Assembly (NCBI RefSeq): GCF_000005505.3 | Contig: NC_016134.3 | Location: forward strand, 48,530,895-48,594,894 | Origin: Brachypodium distachyon | Lineage: Eukaryota; Streptophyta; Magnoliopsida; Poales; Poaceae | Direction of reading: 5' to 3' | Length of the DNA stretch: 64,000 bases | In this document: positions 52,593 through 63,548 of the stretch, piece after piece | Layout of the letters: each line of letters opens with the position of its first letter | Numbering within the stretch: the first letter of the stretch is position 1 | Notes under the pieces: model-generated | Seen by the model: only the letters and a program-made list of their open reading frames with translations | What the model was told of the DNA's origin: nothing | Database searches by the model: none | Translations under genes and position numbers: made by a program

Positions 52593-55364
52593 TTACATTG
52601 TAATAAATCTAACACCCATGGAGTCTTGGTGTTGATCATGTTTTGCTCGTGGAAGAGGTTTAGTCAACGGGTCTGCGACATTCAGATCCGTATGTACTTT
52701 GCAAATCTTTATGTCACCATCCTTGACATATTCACGAATAGTGTGAAACCGGCGTTTAATATGCTTGGAATTCTTGTGAGACCTCGGCTCCTTGGCGTTG
52801 GCTATGGCAGCAGTGTTGTCACAATAGATGTCCATGGGATCCAACGCACTCGGAACCACACCAAGTTCAGATATGAACTCCTTCATCCAAACTCCTTCCT
52901 GTGCCGCTTCTGAAGCAGCCACATATTCCGCTTCAGTTGTTGATGCTGCCACAACGCTCTGCTTGGAACTCCTCCAGCTAACTGCACCACCATTCAAAAT
53001 AAATACGTATCCGGATTGAGACTTAGAGTCATCCGGATCAGTGTCAAAACTAGCATCGACGTAACCCTTTACGACGAGCTGTTCGTCACCTCCATAAACG
53101 AGAAACATTTCTTTAGTCCTTTTTAGGTACTTAAGGATATTCTTAACTGCTGTCCAGTGTTCCACTCCTGGATCACTTTGGTACCTGCTAGTCAAACTAA
53201 CAGCATGACACACGTCTGGTCTAGTACACAGCATGGCATACATAATAGAGCCTATGGCTGAGGCATAGGGGATACTATTCATCTTTTCTCTATCTTCTGC
53301 CGAAGCTGGACACTGAGTCTTACTCAATGTCTTACCTTGCAACATGGGCAAGAACCCTTTCTTTGCTTGATCCATTTTGAACCTTTTCAAAACTTTGTCA
53401 AGGTATGTACTTTGTGTAAGTCCTATCAGGCGTCTTGATCTATCTCTATAAATCTTGATGCCTAATATGTAAGCTGCTTCACCAAGGTCTTTCATTGAAA
53501 AACTTTTATTCAAATAGCCTTTAACACTTTTAAGAAGTTCTATATCATTCCCAATCAGCAATATGTCATCCACATACAGTATTAGAAATGCTACAGAGCT
53601 CCCACTCACTTTCTTGTAAATACAAGCTTCTCCGTGAGTTTGGACAAATCCAAACCCTTTGATCACCTTATCAAAACGGAGATTCCAACTCCGAGATGCT
53701 TGCTTCAGCCCATAAATGGAACGCTGAAGTTTGCATACCTTATTAGCATCCTTAGGATCGACAAAACCTTTGGGCTGAACCATGTATAACTCTTCCTCAA
53801 TGTGACCATTAAGGAACGCGGTTTTGACATCCATCTGCCAAATTTCGTAATCGAAAAATGCAGCAATTGCTAACATAATCCGAACAGACTTTAGCATCGC
53901 TACGGGTGAGAAAGTCTCATCGTAGTCAACTCCTTGAATTTGTCGAAAACCTTTTGCGACAAGTCGAGCTTTATAGACGGTAACATTTCCATCAGCATCT
54001 GTTTTCTTCTTGAAAATCCATTTGTTCTCAACGGCCTTTCGGTCATTCGGTAAGTCTACCAAAGTCCATACTTGGTTTTCATACATGGATCCCATTTCAG
54101 ATTTCATGGCTTCTAACCATTTTTCGGAGTCTGGGCTCATCATCGCTTCCTCATAATTCGCAGGTTCATCGTTGTCCAACAACATGACATTCATGACACG
54201 AACATTGTACCACTCAGGAGTATTACGTGTTCTCGTCGACCTGCGAAGTTCAGTAGTTGTCTCATTCAAAACTTCATGATCATTATCATTAGCTTCCTCT
54301 CTAGCTGATGCAGGATGCACGGGAACAGTTTCTGGTGCTGCGCTACACTCAAATTCGAGAGAAGGTTCAATAACCTCATCGAGCTCTACCTTCCTCCCAC
54401 TCACTTCTTTCGAGAGAAACTCCTTCTCTAGAAAGGACCCGTTCTTAGCGACAAACACTTTTCCTTCGGATCTGTGATAGAAGGTGTACCCAATTGTTTC
54501 TTTAGGGTATCCTATGAAGACGCATTTTTCCGACTTGGGTTCGAGCTTATCAGGTTGTAGCCTTTTTACATAAGCTTCGCATCCCCAAACTTTAAGAAAG
54601 GACAGCTTAGGTTTCTTGCCAAACCATAATTCATACGGTGTCGTTTCAACGGATTTAGATGGTGCCCTATTTAAAGTGAATGCGGCTGTCTCTAATGCAT
54701 AACCCCAAAACGACAGTGGCAAATCAGTAAGAGACATCATAGACCGTACCATATCCAATAAAGTACGATTACGACGTTCGGACACACCATTGCGTTGTGG
54801 TGTTCCAGGCGGCGTAAGTTGTGAAACAATTCCACATTGTCTTAAATGCGTGCCAAACTCGTAACTCAAATATTCACCTCCACGATCCGATCGTAGAAAT
54901 TTAATTTTCTTGTTACGATGATTCTCCACTTCATTCTGAAATTCCTTGAATTTCTCAAATGTCTCAGACTTGTTTTTCATTAAGTAAATATACCCATATC
55001 TACTCAAGTCATCTGTGAAGGTTAGGAAGTAACGATATCCACCGCACGTTGTAACACTCATTGGTCCGCACACATCAGTATGTATGATCTCCAACAAGTC
55101 ACTGGCCCGTTCCATTAAGCCTGAAAACGGGGTTCTAGTCATCTTACCCATGAGGCATGGTTCACATGTATCAAATGATTCAAAATCAAGTGATTCAAGT
55201 AGTCCATCAGAATGGAGTTTCTTCATGCGTTTTATACCAATATGACCTAGACGGCAGTGCCACAAATATGTTGAACTATCATTATCCACTTTGCACCTTT
55301 TGGCATTAACATTATGAATATGTGTGTCACTACTATCGAGACTTAATAGAAATAAACCATTCAC
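52593..55364 (-). CDS. Copia integrase-RT-RNase H polyprotein part
   Basis: 923 open codons. Integrase zinc region HCRLGHIGIKRMKKLH ... CEPCLMGK (about residues 36-72); core with HTDVCGP, FTDDLSRYGYIYL, FLRSDRGGEYLS and PQRNGVSERRNR, giving an intact D, D, E set (about 95-195). The reverse transcriptase has WIFKKKTDADG, KTAFLNGHIEEELYM, YGLKQASRSWN and the catalytic YVDDILL (about 595). RNase H has GYVDASFDTDPDD and STTEAEYVA (about 775-850), ending KPLPRAKHDQH. No internal stop. It should be the downstream part of one gag-pol frame; a one-base slip near 55380 separates it from gag-protease, so its apparent start at 55364 is not a true start. Probably active in trans history; the youngest coding sequence here. 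Confidence 0.93.
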   Translation of the reverse strand: MNGLFLLSLDSSDTHIHNVNAKRCKVDNDSSTYLWHCRLGHIGIKRMKKLHSDGLLESLDFESFDTCEPCLMGKMTRTPFSGLMERASDLLEIIHTDVCGPMSVTTCGGYRYFLTFTDDLSRYGYIYLMKNKSETFEKFKEFQNEVENHRNKKIKFLRSDRGGEYLSYEFGTHLRQCGIVSQLTPPGTPQRNGVSERRNRTLLDMVRSMMSLTDLPLSFWGYALETAAFTLNRAPSKSVETTPYELWFGKKPKLSFLKVWGCEAYVKRLQPDKLEPKSEKCVFIGYPKETIGYTFYHRSEGKVFVAKNGSFLEKEFLSKEVSGRKVELDEVIEPSLEFECSAAPETVPVHPASAREEANDNDHEVLNETTTELRRSTRTRNTPEWYNVRVMNVMLLDNDEPANYEEAMMSPDSEKWLEAMKSEMGSMYENQVWTLVDLPNDRKAVENKWIFKKKTDADGNVTVYKARLVAKGFRQIQGVDYDETFSPVAMLKSVRIMLAIAAFFDYEIWQMDVKTAFLNGHIEEELYMVQPKGFVDPKDANKVCKLQRSIYGLKQASRSWNLRFDKVIKGFGFVQTHGEACIYKKVSGSSVAFLILYVDDILLIGNDIELLKSVKGYLNKSFSMKDLGEAAYILGIKIYRDRSRRLIGLTQSTYLDKVLKRFKMDQAKKGFLPMLQGKTLSKTQCPASAEDREKMNSIPYASAIGSIMYAMLCTRPDVCHAVSLTSRYQSDPGVEHWTAVKNILKYLKRTKEMFLVYGGDEQLVVKGYVDASFDTDPDDSKSQSGYVFILNGGAVSWRSSKQSVVAASTTEAEYVAASEAAQEGVWMKEFISELGVVPSALDPMDIYCDNTAAIANAKEPRSHKNSKHIKRRFHTIREYVKDGDIKICKVHTDLNVADPLTKPLPRAKHDQHQDSMGVRFITM

Positions 55365-56563
55365 AAGTGGTGCATGACCATAAAGATATTACTCATATAA
55401 ATCGAACAACCATTATTCTCTGATTTAAATGAATAACCGTCTTGCATTAAACAAGATCCTGATATAATGTTCATGCTCAACGCAGGCACCAAATAACAAT
55501 TACTAAGGTTTAAAACTAATCCCGAAGATAAATGTAGAGGGAGCGTGCCGACGGCGATCACATCAACTTTTGATCCATTCCCGACGCGCATAGTCACCTC
55601 ATCTCTTGCTAGTCTTCGTTTATTCTGTAGCTCCTGTTTCGAGTTACAAATGTGAGCAACTGAACCAGTATCAAATACCCAGGTGCTACTACGAGTACTA
55701 GTAAGGTACACATCAATAACATGTATATCAAATATACCTTTGACGTTGCCAGCCTTCTTATCTGCCAAGTACTTGGGGCAGTTACGCTTCCAGTGGCCAG
55801 TTCCCTTGCAGTAGAAGCACTCAGTATCCGGCTTAGGTCCAGATTTGGGCTTCTTCGCGGGAGTGGCAACAGTTTTGCCACCCTTCTTGAAATTTCCCTT
55901 CTTACCCTTTGCCTTCTTGAAACTGGTGGTCTTATTGACCATCAACACTTGATGCTCCTTTTTGATTTCCACCTCCGCAGTTTTTAACATCGCGAGGAGC
56001 TGAGGAAGTGTCCTATCCATCCCTTGCATATTGTAGTTCACCACAAAACTTTTATAGCTAGGTGGTAGTGACTGAAGAACCCGGTCAATGCCTAATTCAT
56101 TAGGAATCTCAATTCCCAGTTGTCTCAGGCGGTCGGCGTACCCAGACATTCTGAGCACGTGCTCGCTAACGGAGCTGTTCTCCTCCATCTTGCAGTTAAA
56201 GAACCTTTCGGAGGCATCATACCTCTCCGCACGGGCTTGGGTCTGAAATAAAGTATTCAGTTCCCCAATCATAGCATATGCCGAGTGGTGCTCAAAACGC
56301 TTTTGGAGCTCAGGTTCCATACCAAGCAAGAGGCCGCACCTAACTACATTGTGGTCCTCAGATTGAGTCAGCCAAACGTTCCTAACGTCAGCAGACTCAG
56401 TTGCTGCGGGTTCTGCACCAAGCGCTGCATCAAAAACATAAGCCTTTTTGGCAGCTTCGAGGATAATCCTCACATTCCGGAACCAGTCCGTAAAGTTGCT
56501 TCCATTGGACTTCAGTTTATCTTTCTCTAGGAGAGTATTCATATTGAACGTAGTACGAGCCAT
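55361..56563 (-). CDS. Copia gag-protease
   Basis: Start chosen at ATG 56563 (MARTTFNMNTLLEKDKL); an ATG 9 codons upstream is possible. Copia gag (about residues 20-230) with LGMEPELQKRFEHHSAY and ELGIDRVLQSLPPSYKSF; basic Lys-rich linker; zinc knuckle CFYCKGTGHWKRNC (about 249); protease with the intact active site WVFDTGSVAHIC (about 297). The frame ends in a TGA at 55361-55363, just after the protease. Reading the other frame across 55364-55385 continues smoothly into integrase, so one T appears missing (CTTTATGG). Gag builds virus-like particles; protease cleaves the polyprotein. Confidence 0.9.
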   Translation of the reverse strand: MARTTFNMNTLLEKDKLKSNGSNFTDWFRNVRIILEAAKKAYVFDAALGAEPAATESADVRNVWLTQSEDHNVVRCGLLLGMEPELQKRFEHHSAYAMIGELNTLFQTQARAERYDASERFFNCKMEENSSVSEHVLRMSGYADRLRQLGIEIPNELGIDRVLQSLPPSYKSFVVNYNMQGMDRTLPQLLAMLKTAEVEIKKEHQVLMVNKTTSFKKAKGKKGNFKKGGKTVATPAKKPKSGPKPDTECFYCKGTGHWKRNCPKYLADKKAGNVKGIFDIHVIDVYLTSTRSSTWVFDTGSVAHICNSKQELQNKRRLARDEVTMRVGNGSKVDVIAVGTLPLHLSSGLVLNLSNCYLVPALSMNIISGSCLMQDGYSFKSENNGCSIYMSNIFMVMHHL

Positions 56564-57807
56564 TGATCTACAGTATATTTGCAAAGGCAATTAGACTAAG
56601 TTCATGATAATAAGTTCAAGCTAATCAAATTACTAATGAACTCCCACTAAAATCAACATCCCTCGGGTTGTTTAGTGACACATGATCCAAATCCACTACA
56701 CCAAGTCCGATCATCACGTGAGATGGAGTAGCTTCAATGGTAAACATCAGCATGTTGATCACATCATTCATATGACTCATGTTTAACCTTTCGGTTCCTT
56801 GTGTTCCGAGGCCATGTCTGTACATGCTAGGCTCGTCAAGTTAACCAAAGTATTCCTGCATGTGTAAAACTGGCTTACACCCGTTGTATGCGAACGTAGA
56901 GTTTATAACACCCGATCATCACGTGGTGCTTCAAAACGATGAACTTTTGCAACGGTGCATACTAAGGGAGAACACATTATTATCTTGATATTAACAATGA
57001 GGGATCATCTTATAATGCTACCGTCAACTAAGCAAAATAAGATGCATAAAAGGGATAAACATCACATGCATAAATAATGTGACATGATATGGCCTTCTCT
57101 TCGTGTGCCTTTGATCTCCATCTCCAAAGCACGGGCATGATCTCCATCATCACCAACATGGCGCCTAGGTCCTCGGGCGTCATGTATAGTTGCCTCCACC
57201 AACTATTGCTACTACGACTATTGCTACTACTAGCGATAAAGTAAAGCAATTACATGGCGATTAAATCATTGACACGAAGGTCATACAATAATTAATGAGA
57301 CAACCATACGGCTCCTGCCGGTTGCCAAACTCATCGACATGCAAGTCGTGAAATATTACAAAACATGATCATCTCATACATCAAATATATTATATCATAT
57401 CTTGGCCATACCACATCACATGCCCCTGCAAAAACAAGTTAGACGCTTCTACTTTGTTGTTGCATGTTTTACGTGGCTTTAGGGGCTGCACTAAAAGAAC
57501 CGTTCTTACTTACGCAAAAGCCACAACGGTGATATACAAATTGCTTATTAACCATATAGGCCTCCCATTGCAAATCAGATTTCAACTATAGTGGGAGAGA
57601 CAGACACCCGCCAGCCGCCTTATGCAATACAAGTTGCATGTTAATTGCGGAACCGGTCTCTTGTGCGAAGACAAGTAAGGTTGGTCCGAGCCGCTTCATC
57701 CCACTATCCCGCAAAATCCGATAGTGCACAAAGGAGGTAGCAATATGAACATCAACGCCCACAACTAAATTGTGTTCTACTCGTACAAAACATCTACGCA
57801 TAGATCT
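56564..57807 (-). other. Copia 5' untranslated leader
   Basis: About 1.2 kb between PBS and gag with no long ORF on the coding strand, typical in length for BARE-like elements. Packaging and dimerisation signals are expected but none is recognisable by eye. Confidence 0.6.
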
Positions 57808-57809
57808 AG

Positions 57810-57820
57810 CTCTGATACCA
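57810..57820 (-). other. Copia primer-binding site (initiator tRNA-Met)
   Basis: Minus strand TGGTATCAGAGCTAG just inside the 5' LTR. Confidence 0.92.
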
Positions 57821-57821
57821 C

Positions 57822-59534
57822 TGTTGGGTTCGTTGCATAGGAAACAAAAAATTTCCTACGAGAAGTGCGGAAGAAACCCAAGAATATATATACTAGATGT
57901 ATGTAACGAGAGGGATCATGAACACCATACCCTCGTAGACCGCTAAGCGTTACGATCACGAGATCGTTGTTGGTGTAGTGGAACTTTCAATGAGATCAAT
58001 CTCAGTGCCGAACGGACAGCACCTCCTTGGTATCCACACGTTCAGCTTCACGTTATCTCCTCCTTCCTCGATCCAGCAAGCGAGAGGGAGAGGTAGACGA
58101 GATCCCGGCAGCACGACGGCGTGGTGACTATGGTGAATATTCTCACGGGCAGGGCTACGCCGTGCGCGTGAGAAGAGGAGGAGAGGAGGGCTCAGGGGAG
58201 AGAGATCCAACTGAAAGCTTGGGGTGTCTCTCTCCCTTGCCCCCCCTTCTATTTATATAGGGGTAGAGGAGGCGTGGCCGGCCAGGACTATCCCGCGGCC
58301 AGGACTCTCCGGCGGCCAGGACTCTCATGCGGCCAGGACTCTCCCGCGGCCAGGACTCTCCTCCTGGCCGCATGGGCCCTGTGGGCTAGCCCCTCGGCCC
58401 ATTAAGGCCAGGGTGCTCCCTCACAGGCCCATTTAGCCCAGGGATAGGTGGGCCTCAAGGTGGAACCCTCCGGATCCCTCCGGAACCTTCTAGAAGCTTC
58501 CCGGTCAAAACCGGGAAATATTCCAAACTTTCCAGAACCCTGAAAACAACTTTCCATATATAAATCTTTATCTCCGGAACATTCCGGAGCTCCTCGTTGC
58601 GTCTAGGATCCCATCCAAGACTCCGAATCATAATTCGATATCATCATCATTTATCTCATCTAACCCAAGCAACATGAAACGTTAAATGTGTGACCCTACG
58701 GGTTCGAGAACATGTGGACATGATCAAATATCAATAACCAATAGCGGGACCTGGATGTCCATAATAGTTCCCACATATTCCATGAAGATCTCATCGGTTG
58801 AACCACTATGTCGAGGATTCAATTAATCCAGTATCCAATTCTCTTTGTCTCGCGATATATTACTTGCCCGAGATTTGATCGTCGGTATCGCCATACCTAG
58901 TTTAATCTCGTTACCGGCAAGTTCTCTTTACTCGTTCCGTAATATAATACCCCCGCAACTAAACACATTAGTCACATGCTTGCAAGCTCATTAGGATGTT
59001 ATATTACCGAGAGGGCCCAGAGATATCTCTCCGTCACAAGGAGTGACAAATCCCAGTCTTGATCCATACAACCCAACAAGCACCTTCTGGGATACCTGAA
59101 AAACACCTTTATGATCACCCAGTTACGAGATGACGGTTGATGCCCGCAAAGTATTCTTCCGGTACTAGGGAGTGGCATGATCTCATGGTCTAAAGAAATA
59201 ATACTTGACATAATAAAACATAAGCAACTTAAACTTAAGTGACACGATCAAAAGCTATGTTTAGGTTTGGGTCTGTCCATCACATCATTCTCCTAATGAT
59301 ATGACCTCGTTATTAAATGACAACACATGTCTATGGTTAGGAAACCTTAACCATCTTTAATCAACGAGCTAATCTAGTAGAGGCGTATTAGGGACATGGT
59401 ATTTGTTTATTTATCCACACATGTATTTGAGTTTCCAATCAATACAATTATAGCATGGGCAATAAACATTTATCAAGAACAATGAAATATGATAATAACA
59501 AATTTATTATTGCCTCTAGGGCATATTTCCAACA
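57822..59534 (-). mobile_element. Copia 5' LTR (1713 bp)
   Basis: Near identical to 50865-52559. Differences include five instead of four 17-bp repeats (58280-58363), one extra G near 59270, and isolated substitutions (e.g. CGAAGATC against TGAAGATC). Confidence 0.95.
58280..58363. repeat. 17-bp tandem repeats in copia 5' LTR (five units)
   Basis: The extra unit carries CTCATGC, a variant not seen in the 3' LTR. Confidence 0.85.
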
Positions 59535-59539
59535 CTTGG
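59535..59539. other. TSD of copia element (right)
   Basis: CTTGG, equal to 50860-50864. Confidence 0.92.
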
Positions 59540-59963
59540 TAGGTCCTTTATAACTCTAGTGAGCTTGCCAATACATTCAAATGTATTGACCACGTAGTGG
59601 CTGCAATTAATAATGCAGGTGGGTCCGACGATGAGTGAGGCTCGTCGTTTTGTCATGGGTCATGTGCTTACATTCCAACATGATCTCTCCTCTGGGGATA
59701 GATGAGGCCCTTTTACTCTACTTTTCCGCTGCAGCTTCATGATACATTGTTGTCATGGTTTTGAACATTATTTGTTTATGCTGGCCCAAGAGGTCATGCA
59801 AGTTTGTAAGTACAATTTAAGTTCTGGATGATACGATGTAATAAAGTACTTTTGACCTTTGTATCTTGGTATTACATCTTGAACTGTGTGTGCTAGTGAG
59901 TCGATCCAGGGACTAGCACAAGTAAGCACAGAGATCGAACCCTTGTGAAGGGGGATCGCTTCA

Positions 59964-59968
59964 ATAAT
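59964..59968. other. TSD of chimeric LTR (right)
   Basis: ATAAT, equal to 45716-45720. Confidence 0.9.
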
Positions 59969-61943
59969 AATCCTGACAATGCAACTAATAAAATCTAGTG
60001 CATAATAAGATAATAGGGTAGATGATCAAAGTGAACTTGCCTTGATAGTAGTTGGAGTTCAAACACTCGTCACAATCGCAAGGTTCGCTCTCCGAGAATA
60101 CTATACCATCAACAAACATATACACACACATAAACACACAATACAAACATGACAAAAGAATATGTATGCCATGATGCGATGCAAAACATACGAAATGGGT
60201 GGGTTGGTTTTATTTGGGTGATCTCCTGGTCCAAGGCATTGATAATTAAGCACATGCAATTAGGGTTTTTAAATAAATTGAAATGCCTAGGGTTTAAACC
60301 CTAAAATGAGGTTTTATTAGCATCAGCCAAATAGATTAATTCAAAACATTTATTTCTCTGTCCCATTGGACAGAGGACATTAAAACAAAATTTTGGGCAC
60401 TGGTTTCATTCAAAAAGGACTTCTAAATAATTAGTTATGATTTAAATGGTATAAACCCTAATCTGTAATTTGAATGTGATTCAAATATTCAAATTTGAAT
60501 TTGGACAGTGCCAAAAGATTCTAAACTTCCTAAGGATTCCAAAAAGGTGTGGATCATTAAATTTGGCCAAACAGACGTAAAGTTATGACCATTTCAAATT
60601 ACAGGGGCCTATCTGCAAAAGTGCCTTTTATTATTTCCGGGGGATTAAAATTTACATTTTTATTTTATAAAACCGGGTGCCACGTGTCGCAATCTCATTG
60701 GTGCATACCGGTTCGGTTAAATGAAAAAAAAAATCGGGATCTAAACTGGACCGTTGATCACGATCGGACGGACGGGGACTCTCGGGCTCACCTAGGGTTC
60801 CGGCGAGGAAACTCCGGCGGCGCCGCGGCGCGGGCGGGGGCGGCGACGGGGTCTCCGGCGGGGCTGGCGTGACGGGGAGGCGCGGGGATGGAGCGGCGCG
60901 GCACGGCGAGCTCGGGGACGCGGTCGGCGTGGGGTCGGGCGATCGGGGGCCTCGCCGAGGTCGGAGACGAGCGGGCGGCGAGCGCGGGCTCCGGCGAAGC
61001 TTCGGGCGGCGCCGGGGGCGGCACTACGGTGCATCAAACGACAAATCGAGCGTGTCAAAACGTGCGCAAGCGCGAAGGGCTCCGGAAATTTGAAGACTCG
61101 CGCGCGAGGGCTCACCGGCATGGTCGGCGCGGCGCGAGAACGGCGGCGGCGCGGGCGATCTCCGGCGACGAAAACCGGCGGCGTGGGTGCGTGCGGGTGC
61201 GGGCAAACAGAGGGGAAAAGAAGGGGGAAGCCGGGGCTTTAAAGGGACGCGAGCGGCTCGGTTCGGGAAGGTCGGGAGGGGCGGATCCCGGTGAGGGCAC
61301 GCGGCGGTCACGCGCAGGGACGGCGGCGCGATTTCGGGCGCCTGCCCGAGGTAAGGGACGACCCCAACAGGTGGGCCCCACCTGTCGGTGGCTCGGGCGT
61401 GCGCGAGCGGGCGGCTGGGCCGGCTGGGCTGTGGCGCGCGCGGGGGAGTTGGGCCGATTCAGCCCAATTCGGCCGGGCCGGTCCGTTTACCCCTTTTATT
61501 TTTTCTTTTAGACCTTTTCTTTTTCTGTTTTTCCCATTTCTTTGATATCTTTTGAGTTTGAACTCCAAATTGGTCCAAATGAATTTCAGAAAATTTGTAA
61601 AATCATGTTCTACCATGATACAACTTTTGGAAGTAGTTTCTCTTCAAAATAACATATATAAAAATACATTTGCCCTATAAATGCCCTTAGGGCTATATAT
61701 CCATTTAAATAAAATACTTTTTCAACTCCAAATAATTATCCAAAAATTTTGGGATAGCTCATATGTGCAATAAACCCCTTATATATATAAACTTTAATGG
61801 TTTGAAAATCCAAGGCTCAAGTAGGTGTAAACAAAATCTTTTAAAGCCTTTTGTGATTCAAATTTGAATTCAAACATGCAATTGTGGCATGATGCTCATG
61901 GATGCAATGCACATGTAAAGGTTTGAAATTTTGGGATGTTACA
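59969..61943 (-). mobile_element. G2 3' LTR, U3-side part (LTR-A)
   Basis: Continuation of 44374-45720; ends GGGATGTTACA. It contains the G-box/TATA-like block (60655-60700), a GC-rich leader (60780-61480) and a minus-strand CTTTAAAG near 61238-61244. Confidence 0.9.
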
Positions 61944-61955
61944 GACCTAACCCCC
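61944..61955 (-). other. G2 polypurine tract
   Basis: Minus strand AAGGGGGTTAGGTC directly before the 3' LTR. Confidence 0.7.
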
Positions 61956-63548
61956 TTAAGATGAATCTCGTCCTCGAGATTCGGTGTGGCTAGCAAAGAG
62001 GTGTGGGTGGTCTTCTCGAAGATCATCTTCGCGTTCCCAAGTGGCTTCTTCTTCTGTGTGATGGTCCCACTGAACCTTGCAGAACCTGATGGTCTTGGAT
62101 CGGGTTTGTCTCTCATCTGTGTCCAAGATTCTGATTGGTTTCTCCTCATAGGTGAGGTCACTCTGTAATTGAACTTCCTCCAGTGGAATTGTATCCCTCA
62201 GGGGTGTGTCGGCCATCTCGGGGTGACACTTCTTCAGTTGCGATACATGGAAGACATTGTGGACATTGGACAGTGCTTCCGGCAAAACCAACTTGTAGGC
62301 TACCTCTCCTTGTCGCGACAATATCTTGAAAGGTCCGATGAATCGGGGTGCTAACTTCCCTTTTATACCAAATCTCTTGACACCGCTTATCGGTGAAACT
62401 CTGAGATACGCCCTATCTTCAGCTTCATAGGTAACCTCCGTACGTTTTGTATCCGCATAGCTCTTTTGTCTTGACTGAGCTACCTTCAGTCGGTCTCGGA
62501 TGAGTCTAACCTTTTCTTCGGCATCTTTTATCATGTATGGGCTGAATAGGCTACGGTCTCCTACACCATCCCATAACAATGGTGTTCTGCATTTCCTTCC
62601 ATACAAGGCTTCAAACGGTGACATTCCAATGCTAGCTTGGAAGCTGTTGTTGTATGAGAATTCTGCATACGGCAAAATGTCATCCCAACTAGACCCATAA
62701 TCTAGAGCGCAAGCTCTCAACATATCTTCAAGGATCTGATTTACTCTCTCGGTCTGGCCATCCGTCTGCGGATGAAAAGTGTGCTGAACTCTAGTCTCGT
62801 TCCTAGAGACTCATGTAGTTGTCCCCAAAATCTTGAGGTAAATTGAGTACCTCTGTCTGAAACTATTTCCTTGGGTACTCCGTGTAAACACACTATTCTG
62901 GATATGTAGCGTTTAGCTAACTGTGCGCTGGTGTAAGTGGTCCTTACCGGTATAAAGTGGGCAACCTTGGTCAAACGGTCAACCACTACCCAAATAGAAT
63001 CATATCTTGATCTAGTCCTTGGTAAACCGGTGATAAAGTCCATGCCAACTTTATCCCATTTCCAGTCCGATATAGGCAATGGTCTCAGTAACCCTACTGG
63101 CTTCTGGTGTTCTGCCTTAACTCTGTTGCACACATCGCACAAGGCAATGAACTCTGCGATGTCACGCTTCAATCCGGACCACCAAAATGTTTCCTTGAGG
63201 TCCATGTACATCTTTGTGTTTCCAGGGTGGATTGAGTATGGTGAGTCGTGGGCTTCTTGCAGAATCAACTTTCTGAGTCCTGGATCCTGCGGTACGCAAA
63301 TGCGTTTTCCGAACCATACGGTACCCTGGTCGTCTTCTCGAAAATCTTTGGCCTTCCCAATAACCATATTTTCCTTTATTTTCTTAATTTCTGAGTCATT
63401 CTTCTGTGCTTCTCTAATCTTATCCGGCAACGTGGGTTGTACTTCCAAGGTGGCTAAATAACCTTCCGGTACTATCTCCAATCTGAGGTCTTTGAACTGT
63501 TCGCACAACTCTGGTGGTAACTCTCCAACTGTTAGTCCATTTACATAG
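61956..63548 (-). pseudogene. G2 integrase (frameshifted, 5' side cut)
   Basis: The minus-strand frame from the break at 63548 reads the RNase H-integrase linker ([12 protein letters not shown]), the zinc region (EAHDSPYSIHPGNTKMY ... CDVCNRVKAEHQ, complete H-H-C-C) and the core with GMDFITGLPRTRSRYDSIWVVVDR and VSDRGTQF. One base is lost near 62785 (frame shifts after LEFST). The other frame then gives the end of the core (ILPYAEFSYNNSF, SPFEALYGRKCRTP) and a C-terminal region with LAPRFIGPFKIL, NVFHVSQLKKCHP and a chromodomain-like WDHHTEEEATWE. Stop TAA at 61956-61958 overlaps the PPT. The chromodomain-like tail supports a chromovirus. Confidence 0.88.

Larger units (their letters stand above)
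50865..59534 (-). mobile_element. Young copia element (BARE/Angela-like), near intact
   Basis: 8670 bp with LTRs 50865-52559 (1695 bp) and 57822-59534 (1713 bp), TSD CTTGG, PPT 52560-52574, PBS 57810-57820 and gag-pol on the minus strand. The LTR length difference is one extra 17-bp repeat unit plus one base; only a handful of substitutions separate the rest, so it is the youngest insertion here. LTR termini resemble BARE-1/Angela/WIS of cereals (from memory). Confidence 0.93.
45721..59963 (+). mobile_element. Chimeric A/B solo LTR (5568 bp, split by copia)
   Basis: It starts TGTAACATCCCAAAATTTC and ends GGATCGCTTCA, flanked by ATAAT. From 45721 to about 47436 it is LTR-A (matching the complement of 364-1931). 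From 47437 it is LTR-B (matching the complement of 25130 downward) through the shared U5 side to the end at 59963. No gag-pol of its own, so it is a solo LTR. It carries a TATA-like TTTAAAG at 46421 and a second TATA box at 48191. The copia element occupies 50865-59534. Confidence 0.88.
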
